Shown: piece after piece, positions 44,081 to 52,393 of the stretch | Numbering within the stretch: the stretch's first letter is position 1 | Layout: every line of letters starts with the position of its first letter | Assembly: GCF_030733385.1 (NCBI RefSeq) | Contig: NZ_JASHJC010000001.1 | Location: 62,001 to 126,000, forward strand | Length of the DNA: 64,000 nt | Source: Roseovarius sp. MMSF_3359 | GTDB taxonomy: Bacteria; Pseudomonadota; Alphaproteobacteria; Rhodobacterales; Rhodobacteraceae | Reading direction: 5' to 3' | Translations under genes and position numbers: made by a program | Notes under the pieces: model-generated | Databases searched by the model: none | What the model was told of the DNA's origin: nothing | The model's input: only the letters and a program-made list of their open reading frames with translations

Positions 44081-44806
44081 TCAATCCTCCTCTTGCGCCA
44101 AAGGGCCATATAAAATGAGCGCCGGGGTGGTTCCCGACATTCCGGAAAGCGATTGCGACAGGCTTGCGATCGTGTGGCTGCTGAGCGATTGCGCGGGGGT
44201 GGAGACGGCCTCGGCCAGAAGGGCGGGCGTGTCCGCGGGCAACCCGTGCGCGATCAACAGATCCGCCATCGCCACGAAGGTTCGCCGGCCCATGTAAACC
44301 ACGGTCGTGGCTTCGGGATCAGCAAGTGCCGCCATGTTCAGGTTTTCGGGCAATTGTCCGGTAACGTCATGGCCGGTCACGAATTGCAGCCGCCGGGCCG
44401 TTACGCGCCGGGTCAGCGGGATTGCCGCTGCTGCCGCGGCGGCAGATGCGGCCGTAACCCCGGGGATGACCTCAAACGGGATGCCCGCGGCGCGCAAGGC
44501 GTTGATCTCTTCTTCGAGCCGACCGAACACACCGGCGTCGCCCGATTTCAGCCGCACCACATGGCCACCCTCGCTGGCATGATCGACAAGCAGGCGGCTC
44601 ACATGTTCCTGCTTGGGCGACGCCCGCCCGGCCCGTTTGCCCACCCCGATGAAATCCGCTTCTTCGCGCGCGCAGGACAGGATCGGCCCCGAGGAGAGAT
44701 CGTCGAAGAGGATCACATCCGCGGCTTCAAGCCGTTTGACCGCCTTCACGGTCAGCAGCTCGGGATCGCCCGGCCCCGATGACACGAAGGAGACGAAACC
44801 GCTCAT
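44081..44806 (-). CDS. cobA: Uroporphyrinogen-III C-methyltransferase CobA
   Basis: The 241-residue enzyme uses two SAM to make precorrin-2 from uroporphyrinogen III, the entry step to corrins. VSSGPGDPELLTVKA, VVRLKSGDAGVFGR, IPGVTAASAAAAA and a VVYMG segment are SUMT hallmarks. It is a stand-alone methyltransferase, not fused to a siroheme-synthase module. Its start overlaps the cobB stop by four bases. It is the last gene of the long cob operon; the next riboswitch begins about 35 bases after its stop. Confidence 0.93.
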   Translation of the reverse strand: MSGFVSFVSSGPGDPELLTVKAVKRLEAADVILFDDLSSGPILSCAREEADFIGVGKRAGRASPKQEHVSRLLVDHASEGGHVVRLKSGDAGVFGRLEEEINALRAAGIPFEVIPGVTAASAAAAAAAIPLTRRVTARRLQFVTGHDVTGQLPENLNMAALADPEATTVVYMGRRTFVAMADLLIAHGLPADTPALLAEAVSTPAQSLSSHTIASLSQSLSGMSGTTPALILYGPLAQEED

Positions 44807-46116
44807 GTGGCCCCCGTAATGAGGTGAAAGAACGTGCCGGTTGCATTGCCCCGGCGCGATCCGGTTTCGGGAACCTCGACACCATTCGAATCCGAGACTT
44901 GCGCAAGCGGCGTGTCCGGCTGCGCGAGAATGGTCGAGTAGTGAAACTCGTGCCCACGAAGCCGCGTGCCGGTGTCATGGCCGAGCATCGGGGAATGCAA
45001 GGTCGCCTGACGATAGCCGAGGTGCATTTTGCGTTTCTCGTAGGAGGTCTCGAGCCCCAGAAGCCCCGCCATCTGGTGCCGGATGCCGTCCTTGTCGACC
45101 AGCCCGACCCCCATCGCCATGTAGCCCCCGCATTCGCCGTGCACCGGGCGGGTTTCGGCAAAGCTCTGCAGCGAGGTGCGGAAGTTTTCCGCGGCGGCCA
45201 GGGTTCCGGCATGCAGTTCCGGATATCCGCCGGGGAGCCAGCAGACATCCGCATCGGGATCCGGAGCCTCGTCCGCAAGTGGGGAGAAGGTCATGATTTC
45301 AGCACCTTCCGCACGCCAACTGTCCATAAGATGCGGGTAAACAAAGGAAAATGCCGCGTCGCGCGCCAGGGCGATCCGCTGACCCGGCGGCTGCGCGATA
45401 TGCTTGTCGCCAGAGGTCAGTTGCGTCTGACCCGCGGCGTCGAGCAGCGCATCGAGATCGAGGTTTTCGGCGATAAAGGCCCCGGCCTCGTCCAGCAGCG
45501 CCTGCAAGTGTGGCTGTTCCTCCGCCTGGATAAGGCCCAGATGCCGTTCTGGAAGTTCGACCGCGCCGCGCCGGGGCAGCGCGCCCAGGACACGCACGCC
45601 AACCTGCTCCATCCCCGCGCGCAGCAGAGTCTCGTGACGCGGGCTGGCCACGCGGTTCAGGACCACACCGGCCAATGGCACATCCGCGCGCATTTTTGAA
45701 AACCCAAGCGCCGTGGCTGCCGCCGATTGCGCCTGCCCGGAGACATCGAGGATCAGGACCACGGGCCATCCTGCCATGGCCGAGATGTCGGCACTCGCGC
45801 CGCTGCCGGTCTCGCCCGGAATGGCCACACCGTCGAAAAGCCCCATCGACCCTTCGGCCAGCGCCAGATCCGCCCCGTCCGCGGCGCTGACCAGGTGGCC
45901 CAGCATCCCGCGGCTCATCGACCAACTGTCGAGGTTGTAGGAAGGTCGCCCGGAGGCCGCGAGGTGAAAGGCCGGGTCGATGTAATCCGGTCCGCTCTTG
46001 AACGGCTGCACGGTCACACCGCGATTGGCCAACGCCCGCAGCAGGCCCAGCATCAGCGTGGTTTTGCCCGTCCCCGACGCGGGGGCCGAGATCATCAGGC
46101 CTGGGGGAAATGTCAT
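44803..46116 (-). CDS. cobB: Hydrogenobyrinic acid a,c-diamide synthase CobB
   Basis: The 437-residue amidotransferase adds amide groups at positions a and c using glutamine and ATP. The N-terminal ATPase half has [10 protein letters not shown] and KSGPDYIDP. The C-terminal class I glutaminase-like half has [11 protein letters not shown] with the nucleophilic Cys, and GHEFHYS with the His. Length is as expected. It overlaps cobM upstream and cobA downstream by four bases each, so translation is coupled. Confidence 0.94.
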   Translation of the reverse strand: MTFPPGLMISAPASGTGKTTLMLGLLRALANRGVTVQPFKSGPDYIDPAFHLAASGRPSYNLDSWSMSRGMLGHLVSAADGADLALAEGSMGLFDGVAIPGETGSGASADISAMAGWPVVLILDVSGQAQSAAATALGFSKMRADVPLAGVVLNRVASPRHETLLRAGMEQVGVRVLGALPRRGAVELPERHLGLIQAEEQPHLQALLDEAGAFIAENLDLDALLDAAGQTQLTSGDKHIAQPPGQRIALARDAAFSFVYPHLMDSWRAEGAEIMTFSPLADEAPDPDADVCWLPGGYPELHAGTLAAAENFRTSLQSFAETRPVHGECGGYMAMGVGLVDKDGIRHQMAGLLGLETSYEKRKMHLGYRQATLHSPMLGHDTGTRLRGHEFHYSTILAQPDTPLAQVSDSNGVEVPETGSRRGNATGTFFHLITGAT

Positions 46117-46898
46117 TCGGTACCCTCCGGAAATCGCGGCTCGGTCCCAACGGGCCGGAACCGGCGGTCATAGTCGCCTGCATAGAGGCAGCTTTCGTCA
46201 AATTCCTTGGACCCCAAAGCGTGTCCCACGAGGATCAGCGCAGTGCGCCCGCGCTCGCCACCGGTTGCGTCGATCACGCTGCCAAGGGTCGCGCGCACGA
46301 TCCGCTGATCCGGCCAGGACGCGCGCCAGACCACCGCCACCGGGCATTCGGCGCCATATCGCGGGGTCAGGCGGGCCACCACGTCGTCCAGTACATGGAC
46401 CGAGAGGTGAATGGCCAGCGTCGCCCCGGTTGCGGCGAAGTTTTCGAGTGTTTCATCATCGGGCATCGTCGAGGCCCGGCCCGAGGTGCGGGTCAGCACC
46501 AGCGATTGCGCCACGCCGGGCAGGGTCAGTTCGGTACCGAGCGCCGCGGCGGAGGCGGCAAAGGCCGGAACACCCGGGGTCACGTCATAAGGGATGTCCG
46601 CCGCGCGCAAACGGCGGAGTTGTTCGCCCATCGCGGACCAGACAGACAGATCGCCGGAATGCAGCCGCGCCACATCGTGGCCGGCGCGGTGGGCGGCGCT
46701 GATCTCGGCCATGATCTCATCGAGCGACAGGGGTGCGGTGTTGACGATCCGGGCGTCCGGCGGGCAATGCGCCAGCAACGCCTCCGGCACCAGCGACCCT
46801 GCATAGAGGCAGACCGGGCAGGCCGCGATAAGGTCGCGCCCGCGCAGCGTGATGAGGTCCGCAGCCCCCGGCCCGGCCCCGATGAAATGCACGGTCAT
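46113..46898 (-). CDS. cobM: Precorrin-4 C11-methyltransferase CobM
   Basis: The 261-residue tetrapyrrole methylase transfers a methyl group to C11 of precorrin-4. [18 protein letters not shown] at the N-terminus, [21 protein letters not shown] and [14 protein letters not shown] are typical of CobM/CbiF. It overlaps cobE upstream and cobB downstream by four bases each. Confidence 0.93.
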   Translation of the reverse strand: MTVHFIGAGPGAADLITLRGRDLIAACPVCLYAGSLVPEALLAHCPPDARIVNTAPLSLDEIMAEISAAHRAGHDVARLHSGDLSVWSAMGEQLRRLRAADIPYDVTPGVPAFAASAAALGTELTLPGVAQSLVLTRTSGRASTMPDDETLENFAATGATLAIHLSVHVLDDVVARLTPRYGAECPVAVVWRASWPDQRIVRATLGSVIDATGGERGRTALILVGHALGSKEFDESCLYAGDYDRRFRPVGTEPRFPEGTE

Positions 46899-47272
46899 GT
46901 GGTTGTCCTTTCTGCGATGGCCGCCGTGGCCATGCCATTGTCGGTCTGCACCCGTGGGACGGTCAGGTGCGCGATCGCCCCAGCCGCTCCGTGTCCCGCT
47001 CCGGCAAGGGCGACCGCTTCCGCAAGGCTTCCGGTGCCGAACCGGGCCTTGATCCGCGCCGATTGGGTGGCGGTGTCGAGGTCCGCGATCTGTTCCTCGG
47101 TCACGGCAATGACCGGCAGGTTCAGGTTACGGGCGAGTTGCACCATCACCTCTCCGTCGGCCTTCCCCGCAACGCTGGCGAGTGCCGTTGGTGTAGCCCC
47201 GGTCAGCGCCAGCGCCGCTTGCAAATCCGCCAGCGTAGCTGCTTGGCGATATCCGATCCCGGCCACGATCAT
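46895..47272 (-). CDS. cobE: CobE (CbiG C-terminal-like) cobalamin biosynthesis protein
   Basis: The 125-residue protein matches CobE and the C-terminal domain of Cbi[11 protein letters not shown] at the N-terminus and [12 protein letters not shown], followed by AVTEEQIAD. Its biochemical role in the aerobic pathway is not well settled. I chose the ATG at 47272 because it overlaps the cobL stop as ATGA; an upstream GTG at 47287 lies inside cobL. Confidence 0.85.
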   Translation of the reverse strand: MIVAGIGYRQAATLADLQAALALTGATPTALASVAGKADGEVMVQLARNLNLPVIAVTEEQIADLDTATQSARIKARFGTGSLAEAVALAGAGHGAAGAIAHLTVPRVQTDNGMATAAIAERTTT

Positions 47273-48456
47273 TTGACCACGCTCCACTGTAGCTGTGCGC
47301 GCGAAGCCTTCCAGCCGCGCATGCGGCCCAAGGGTTCGGCCTGGGCCAGGTCGATGCGCCAGAGATCGCCACCTTTGTCCTGATGCCAGCGGGTCAGTAA
47401 TTCCTGGCTCTCCAGCGTGACGGAATTGGCCACGATCCGGGTGCCCGCGGGCACCATGGCCCAGATCGTGTTCAACAAAGCGTCATTCGCGCCGCCGCCG
47501 ATGAACACCGCATCCGGTGCGGGCAGGTTTTCCAGTACGTCCGGGGCGTGACCTGCGATAGTCGTGATCCGATGACCCAACCCGAAGCGGTGAATGTTGT
47601 CCCGGATGAAATCCAACCGGTCGGTGCGGGGCTCAATGGCGCTTGCGGTGCAGCCCGCACCACACAGCGCCCATTCGACCGAAATCGACCCCGAACCCGC
47701 CCCGATATCCCACAAATGCTCGCCGGCGCGTGGCGCCAGGGCCGACAGGGTCAGCGCCCGCATCGGGCGTTTGGTGATCTGGCCATCCTGAGCGAACAGA
47801 TCATCGGCAAGCCCGGATGCGCGGGAAAGCCATTTGCCACCCTTGGGAGTGATCGCCAAAGACACCGGTGCTGCGATGTCGGCGATGTCAAATGCCGCCG
47901 CGCTCGCCGACCTGATCCGTTCGCGTGGCCCGCCAAGCGCCTCGAACACCGTCAGGGCGGATGCACCGAAGCCCTGTTCGGTGAGCCAGGCCGCTAGTTC
48001 TGCGGGGGCCGTGCCGTCGCGCAGGGTGCAGATGATGGGTTGTGAAGGCCCCAGAACGGGCCGAAGCCGGTCGAACGGCGCGGCATGCAGGCCAATGCAG
48101 ATGGTCTCTTCGATCCGCCATCCCATCCGGGCGGCGGCGAGGGAAAAGACCGACGGGGCGGGCAGGGCGCGCCAGCTTTCCGCCGGCAGATGTGCGGCCA
48201 GAGATCCGCCCGCGCCGTGCCAGAACGGATCGCCCGAGGCGAGTACCACGACCTTCCGTCCGGCGAGTGCCAGCACCGGATCGACCGAAAACGGCACTGG
48301 CCAGGGACGACCCTTGTCGCCTGCGCCCACCAGTTCCAGATGCCGGGGGCCGCCGAAGATGATTTCGGCGCGTGCCAGTGCGTCACGGCTTGCATCTGAC
48401 AGGCCCGCCGGTCCATCTTCGCCGATACCGATGATGGTCAACCAGGGGTCAGCCAT
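47269..48456 (-). CDS. cobL: Precorrin-6Y C5,15-methyltransferase (decarboxylating) CobL
   Basis: The 395-residue enzyme is a fusion of two methyltransferases: an N-terminal CbiE-like domain (WLTIIGIGEDGPAGLS, VVLASGDPFWHG) and a C-terminal CbiT-like Rossmann domain (LWDIGAGSGSISVEW). It methylates C5 and C15 and decarboxylates the acetate side chain at C12. I chose the ATG at 48456 with AAGGA eight bases upstream. This codon overlaps the cobK start codon on the opposite strand (shared CATG). Confidence 0.92.
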   Translation of the reverse strand: MADPWLTIIGIGEDGPAGLSDASRDALARAEIIFGGPRHLELVGAGDKGRPWPVPFSVDPVLALAGRKVVVLASGDPFWHGAGGSLAAHLPAESWRALPAPSVFSLAAARMGWRIEETICIGLHAAPFDRLRPVLGPSQPIICTLRDGTAPAELAAWLTEQGFGASALTVFEALGGPRERIRSASAAAFDIADIAAPVSLAITPKGGKWLSRASGLADDLFAQDGQITKRPMRALTLSALAPRAGEHLWDIGAGSGSISVEWALCGAGCTASAIEPRTDRLDFIRDNIHRFGLGHRITTIAGHAPDVLENLPAPDAVFIGGGANDALLNTIWAMVPAGTRIVANSVTLESQELLTRWHQDKGGDLWRIDLAQAEPLGRMRGWKASRAQLQWSVVK

Positions 48457-49204
48457 GCCACGCATCCTTGTTCTGGGCGGCACCAGCGAAGCGTCGCGCC
48501 TGGCGCGGGCCTTGGCCGAGCGTGGTGATGACGCGATCTTCTCCTATGCCGGGCGTACAGCATCGCCCGTGGCGCAACCCTTGCCCATGCGGGTCGGCGG
48601 GTTTGGCGGTGTTGACGGGCTGGCGGCCTATCTCCGCGCCGAGAAGATCGAGGCGGTGATCGACGCCACGCATCCCTTTGCCGCGCAAATGACCGCGAAT
48701 GCCGTGCGCGCCTGCGCGCAGATTGGTGTGCCGCTTGCGGCCTTTGAAAGACCACCGTGGCAGGCCGGACCCGATGACAACTGGCGGCACGTTCCCGATC
48801 TGGCCGCGGCGGCGGCTGCCCTGCCAGACGACCCCGTGCGTGTGTTCCTGGCCATTGGCAAGCAGAACCTGGATCTCTTCGCCGACAAGGCGCAGCATCA
48901 TTACCTGGTGCGGCTGGTTGATCCGCCCGAGGGCGAGCTGCCGTTTGTCAACGTAGGCATCGTGATTGCGCGTGGGCCGTTCGAGATGTCCGCGGATCAG
49001 GCCTTGATGCGCGATCACCGGATCGACATCGTTATTGCCAAGAATTCCGGGGGTTCCGGCGCACGAGCCAAGCTCGACGCGGCACGGGCGCTTGGCCTGC
49101 CGGTGGTGATGATTGACCGGCCAGAGGTGCCAGCACGCACCACCTGCGCGCGGCTTGAGGATATCCTGCACTGGCTCGATCATTCCGCCCGCCTCGGGGT
49201 GTAG
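48455..49204 (+). CDS. cobK: Precorrin-6A reductase CobK, antisense within the cob operon
   Basis: The 249-residue NADPH-dependent reductase converts precorrin-6A to precorrin-6B. ILVLGGTSEASRLARAL at the N-terminus, VIDATHPFAAQMTANA and VIAKNSGGSGARAKLDAA are CobK hallmarks. It is the only gene of the main cob run on the plus strand. It fills the gap between cobJ and cobL, overlapping the cobJ stop by 25 bases and the cobL start codon by two. AGGGG at 48444-48448, six bases before its ATG, lies inside cobL coding sequence on the other strand. Confidence 0.93.
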   Translation: MPRILVLGGTSEASRLARALAERGDDAIFSYAGRTASPVAQPLPMRVGGFGGVDGLAAYLRAEKIEAVIDATHPFAAQMTANAVRACAQIGVPLAAFERPPWQAGPDDNWRHVPDLAAAAAALPDDPVRVFLAIGKQNLDLFADKAQHHYLVRLVDPPEGELPFVNVGIVIARGPFEMSADQALMRDHRIDIVIAKNSGGSGARAKLDAARALGLPVVMIDRPEVPARTTCARLEDILHWLDHSARLGV

Positions 49205-49917
49205 ACATGCGGCCCGACACGCCGTGTATCAGCGTTGCCGACGATCACGACGGTGCGCATATCGGCCATGTCCGGTGTCGCATCGCCCAGGGTGACGGTG
49301 GTGAGCGTCTCGTCGTCCTTTGACACGTTGCGCGCAAAGGAGATCAGGCAATCTGGCCCGCATTCCGCGCGTAGAATCTCCAGGGCCTCGCCGAATTGAT
49401 GCGGACGCGAGGCCGAGCGCGGATTGTAGAAGGCCATAGCAAACCCGGCCTGGGCGGCCAGACGCAGCCGGTGTTCGATCAACGACCATGGCTTGAGGTT
49501 GTCCGACAGGTTGATGGCGCAGAAATCATGGCCTAATGGCGCGCCCAACCGCGCCGCCGCTGCCAGCATCGCGGTGATCCCGGGCAAGACGCGAATTTCA
49601 AGCGATAACCACACCTCGGGCCCGGCTTCCAGCGCCTCGAAGAGCGCGCTTGCCATGGCAAAGACACCGGGATCGCCCGATGAGACGACAACGACGCGCT
49701 TGCCTTCGGCAGCCATTTCCAACGCATGTGTGGCGCGTTCGACCTCGACCCTGTTGTCGGATTCATGCAGCGTCAGGCCCGGGCGTGGGGTTACCCGCCG
49801 GACGTAAGGAATGTAGCCGACCACATCGGTGGCCTCGGCCAGGGCATCGCGGACTTCGGGGGTGACAAGTGCGGCGTCCCCCGGACCGAGGCCCGCTATG
49901 ACAACCCAACCGCTCAC
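49180..49917 (-). CDS. cobJ: Precorrin-3B C17-methyltransferase CobJ
   Basis: The 245-residue enzyme methylates C17 and contracts the ring to form precorrin-4. GWVVIAGLGPGDAALVTPE, VVVVSSGDPGVFAMA, VLPGITAMLAAAARLGAPLG and MAFYNPRSASRP are CobJ/CbiH blocks. Its start overlaps the cobI stop by four bases. Its 3' end overlaps cobK, which runs the other way. Confidence 0.93.
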   Translation of the reverse strand: MSGWVVIAGLGPGDAALVTPEVRDALAEATDVVGYIPYVRRVTPRPGLTLHESDNRVEVERATHALEMAAEGKRVVVVSSGDPGVFAMASALFEALEAGPEVWLSLEIRVLPGITAMLAAAARLGAPLGHDFCAINLSDNLKPWSLIEHRLRLAAQAGFAMAFYNPRSASRPHQFGEALEILRAECGPDCLISFARNVSKDDETLTTVTLGDATPDMADMRTVVIVGNADTRRVGPHVYTPRRAE

Positions 49918-50630
49918 GGCCGCCGTCCGTGTCCGTGAACCAGGGCGATGGAGAAATAGGGAACCTTTTCCGGCGCATCGACCAGGCGCTGAACCGTCTG
50001 ACCGGGCATCGTGCCGCGTTCAACCAGCCAGGCATCCTCCAAACGCCCCGCCGCCGTCAGCGCGCGGCGCAGCTTGCCGAGGTTGCGGCCTATCTTCATC
50101 ACCACCAGCGCATCCGTATTGGCGGCCCGCGCGGTCAACTCCTCTTCGGAGAGGGTGGCCATCGCAACGGTCAGCACGTCATCGCCCCAAGTGATCGGGA
50201 CATCCGTCGCGGTCCAGCAACCCGACATGCCGGTGATCCCGGGGACCACCTCGACCTCGGCCTTGCCGCGCAGGCGGCTGTGCAGGTGCATGAAGGAGCC
50301 GAAGAAAAACGGATCGCCCTCGCAGAGCACGATCACCTCTTCGGTCTGGCTGAGATCCGCCAGACGTGCGGCCCAGTCCTCGTAGAATTCGGCAAGGATA
50401 TTGTTGTAGCGCGGGTCGCTGACCGGGATTTCCGTGGTGACCGGATATTCCATCGCATGTTCGATGGCATCCTCGGGTAACATCCCGTTAACGATCTTGC
50501 GCGCCTGTCCCGAAAGGCCCTTCTTGCGGAAGAAGGCCACGTGACGCGCGTTGGTGATGAGCCGGTGCGCACGCACGCTCATCAGGTCGGGATCGCCGGG
50601 GCCGAGGCCCACGCAGGTGACTTTGCCCAT
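49914..50630 (-). CDS. cobI: Precorrin-2 C20-methyltransferase CobI
   Basis: The 238-residue enzyme makes precorrin-3A. VTCVGLGPGDPDLMSVRA, VLCEGDPFFFGSFMHL and VVPGITGMSGCWTA are CobI/CbiL blocks. GGAAGG lies one base before the ATG at 50636 but seven before the ATG at 50630, so I chose 50630 (MGKVTCVG). It lies two bases after the cobH stop. Confidence 0.92.
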   Translation of the reverse strand: MGKVTCVGLGPGDPDLMSVRAHRLITNARHVAFFRKKGLSGQARKIVNGMLPEDAIEHAMEYPVTTEIPVSDPRYNNILAEFYEDWAARLADLSQTEEVIVLCEGDPFFFGSFMHLHSRLRGKAEVEVVPGITGMSGCWTATDVPITWGDDVLTVAMATLSEEELTARAANTDALVVMKIGRNLGKLRRALTAAGRLEDAWLVERGTMPGQTVQRLVDAPEKVPYFSIALVHGHGRRP

Positions 50631-50632
50631 GG

Positions 50633-51262
50633 TCATTCCTTCCAACTGGCCAGCGCATTGACCGCGGCCACTGTGATGGCACTTCCGCCCAGGCGCCCCT
50701 TCACGATCATCGACGGCACCGGCAGGTCCTGCATCAGCGCCTCTTTCGATTCCGCAGCGCCTACGAAGCCCACCGGGCAGCCGATGATCGCCGCCGGACG
50801 TGGACAGGTGGGATCTTCGAGCATGTTGAGCAGGTGGAAAAGCGCGGTGGGGGCGTTACCGATGGCTACCACCGCACCGTTGAGATGTGGCCGCCAAAGC
50901 TCCAACGCGGCGGCGGAGCGTGTATTCGACATGTCCTTTGCCATCTCCGGCACACGCGGATCGCGCAGGGTGCAGATGACCTCGTTGTCGGCGGGCAGGC
51001 GCGGGCGGGTGATGCCCTCGGACACCATGTAAGCGTCGCAGAGGATCGGCGCGCCAGCGGCCAGTGCGGCCCGCGCGATTTCGGCCATGCCGGGAGAGAA
51101 ACGCACATGTTCTTCCAGCCCGACCATGCCCGCCGCGTGGATCATCCGCACGACAACGCTTTCCTCGTCACGGGTGAAGGACGACAGGGCGGCTTCGGCG
51201 CGGATGGTGGCGAAGCTCTCGGCATAAATCGCGGCGCCATTGGTTTCGTAGAGATGCGGCAT
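50633..51262 (-). CDS. cobH: Precorrin-8X methylmutase CobH
   Basis: The 209-residue isomerase moves the C11 methyl group to C12 to give hydrogenobyrinic acid. RMIHAAGMVG contains the catalytic His, and GAPILCDAYMVSEGI, ATGNAPTAL-like AIGNAPTALFHLL and GCPVGFVGAAESK are family blocks. It begins directly after the cobG stop with no spacer. Confidence 0.94.
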   Translation of the reverse strand: MPHLYETNGAAIYAESFATIRAEAALSSFTRDEESVVVRMIHAAGMVGLEEHVRFSPGMAEIARAALAAGAPILCDAYMVSEGITRPRLPADNEVICTLRDPRVPEMAKDMSNTRSAAALELWRPHLNGAVVAIGNAPTALFHLLNMLEDPTCPRPAAIIGCPVGFVGAAESKEALMQDLPVPSMIVKGRLGGSAITVAAVNALASWKE

Positions 51263-52393
51263 TCAAAGCACTCCGCTCAGAAGATCGGTTAGGGTCAGGC
51301 CCGTGCGGGCCGGTGTGTCACTGGCACGCCCGTCATGGATCACGTCAAACCGGTCGCTGCCGGTTGCAACGATGGTCCGGGCCGCGGGGCCGGGATGGGC
51401 GCAGCCCTTGGTGCAGCCGGAGACATGCACATGCCGCGGTGTCTGGCCCGCCAGTGACCGGGCGATATCCCGGGTGGGCGACAGGGCCTGCGGGCAGCCC
51501 GGCGCGCCGGTGCAGGCAGTCACGCGCAGCCGGGGATCGGACGGATCGGTGATGAGGTCATCCAAGGCGGGCGCGTCGTCGGCCCCTTCGATCAGCACCA
51601 TGCGCCAGGGCGTCAGGCGCAGCGCACCATGTTCCGCCAGTGCGGCCAGTGTGGTGGCCCGCATCTGCCCGAACTCCAACCCCACCAGAACGCCGGCCTC
51701 GACCTTTCCCGGGGCCGGGGCCGGTTGTGCCGTGATCGCCGGTTGATCGCACCCGTCGGGCAGGCCGGTGCGGGCGATATGGGCGGCCATGCGCCCGCGC
51801 CCGTTGGACACGCCACCAGTGTCGAGGAACCAGCGGGCCAGGGCAAGGGCGGCATCGGCGGCGGTGGTCTCGGTCACCGGTCGTCCAGTCGGGGCCCCGT
51901 CGGGGCGGCAGATCAACCCATCCATGCCCTGCTCGATGCGAATATCTGCGGAGGTCGCAGAAAGGCAGGGCCGGGGACCACAATCCACCGCGAAGCCGAA
52001 CTTGCCGGGTAAATCAGGCGCATCCGTAGCCGCCAGTTTATCGGTCAGGTGCCGTGCGATCGTCTCGGTCGCATCACCAGGTTTCCAGAACGGTTGCACG
52101 ATGAGGTTGCGCCGGGTTTCGGCAGCGATATCGCGGTCAATCAGGTCGAGATCGCGCAGGCCGTCGATTAGGGTCGGGTGACCCTCCTCGCTCATACCGC
52201 GCAGTTGGATATTCGCGCGCGACGACAGGTCAATTAGGCCATTGCCGTATTGCTGCGACAGATCCGCGATGCCTCTGGCCTGCGCGGGCGTCAGACGCCC
52301 CAACAGCGCACGCACGCGCACCACAAGCCCGTCACCCGACATCATCGGGCGCAAGGCGCCCGGACACCAGCCATAGACCCGGGGCGCGCTCAT
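51263..52393 (-). CDS. cobG: Precorrin-3B synthase CobG
   Basis: The 376-residue iron-sulfur monooxygenase uses oxygen to make precorrin-3B and so marks the aerobic pathway. It belongs to the nitrite/sulfite reductase-like family, with LSSRANIQLRG and the cluster cysteines in TACTGAPGCPQAL and HVSGCTKGCAHP. I chose the ATG at 52393, which overlaps the cobN stop as ATGA; the longer open frame starts inside cobN. Confidence 0.92.
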   Translation of the reverse strand: MSAPRVYGWCPGALRPMMSGDGLVVRVRALLGRLTPAQARGIADLSQQYGNGLIDLSSRANIQLRGMSEEGHPTLIDGLRDLDLIDRDIAAETRRNLIVQPFWKPGDATETIARHLTDKLAATDAPDLPGKFGFAVDCGPRPCLSATSADIRIEQGMDGLICRPDGAPTGRPVTETTAADAALALARWFLDTGGVSNGRGRMAAHIARTGLPDGCDQPAITAQPAPAPGKVEAGVLVGLEFGQMRATTLAALAEHGALRLTPWRMVLIEGADDAPALDDLITDPSDPRLRVTACTGAPGCPQALSPTRDIARSLAGQTPRHVHVSGCTKGCAHPGPAARTIVATGSDRFDVIHDGRASDTPARTGLTLTDLLSGVL

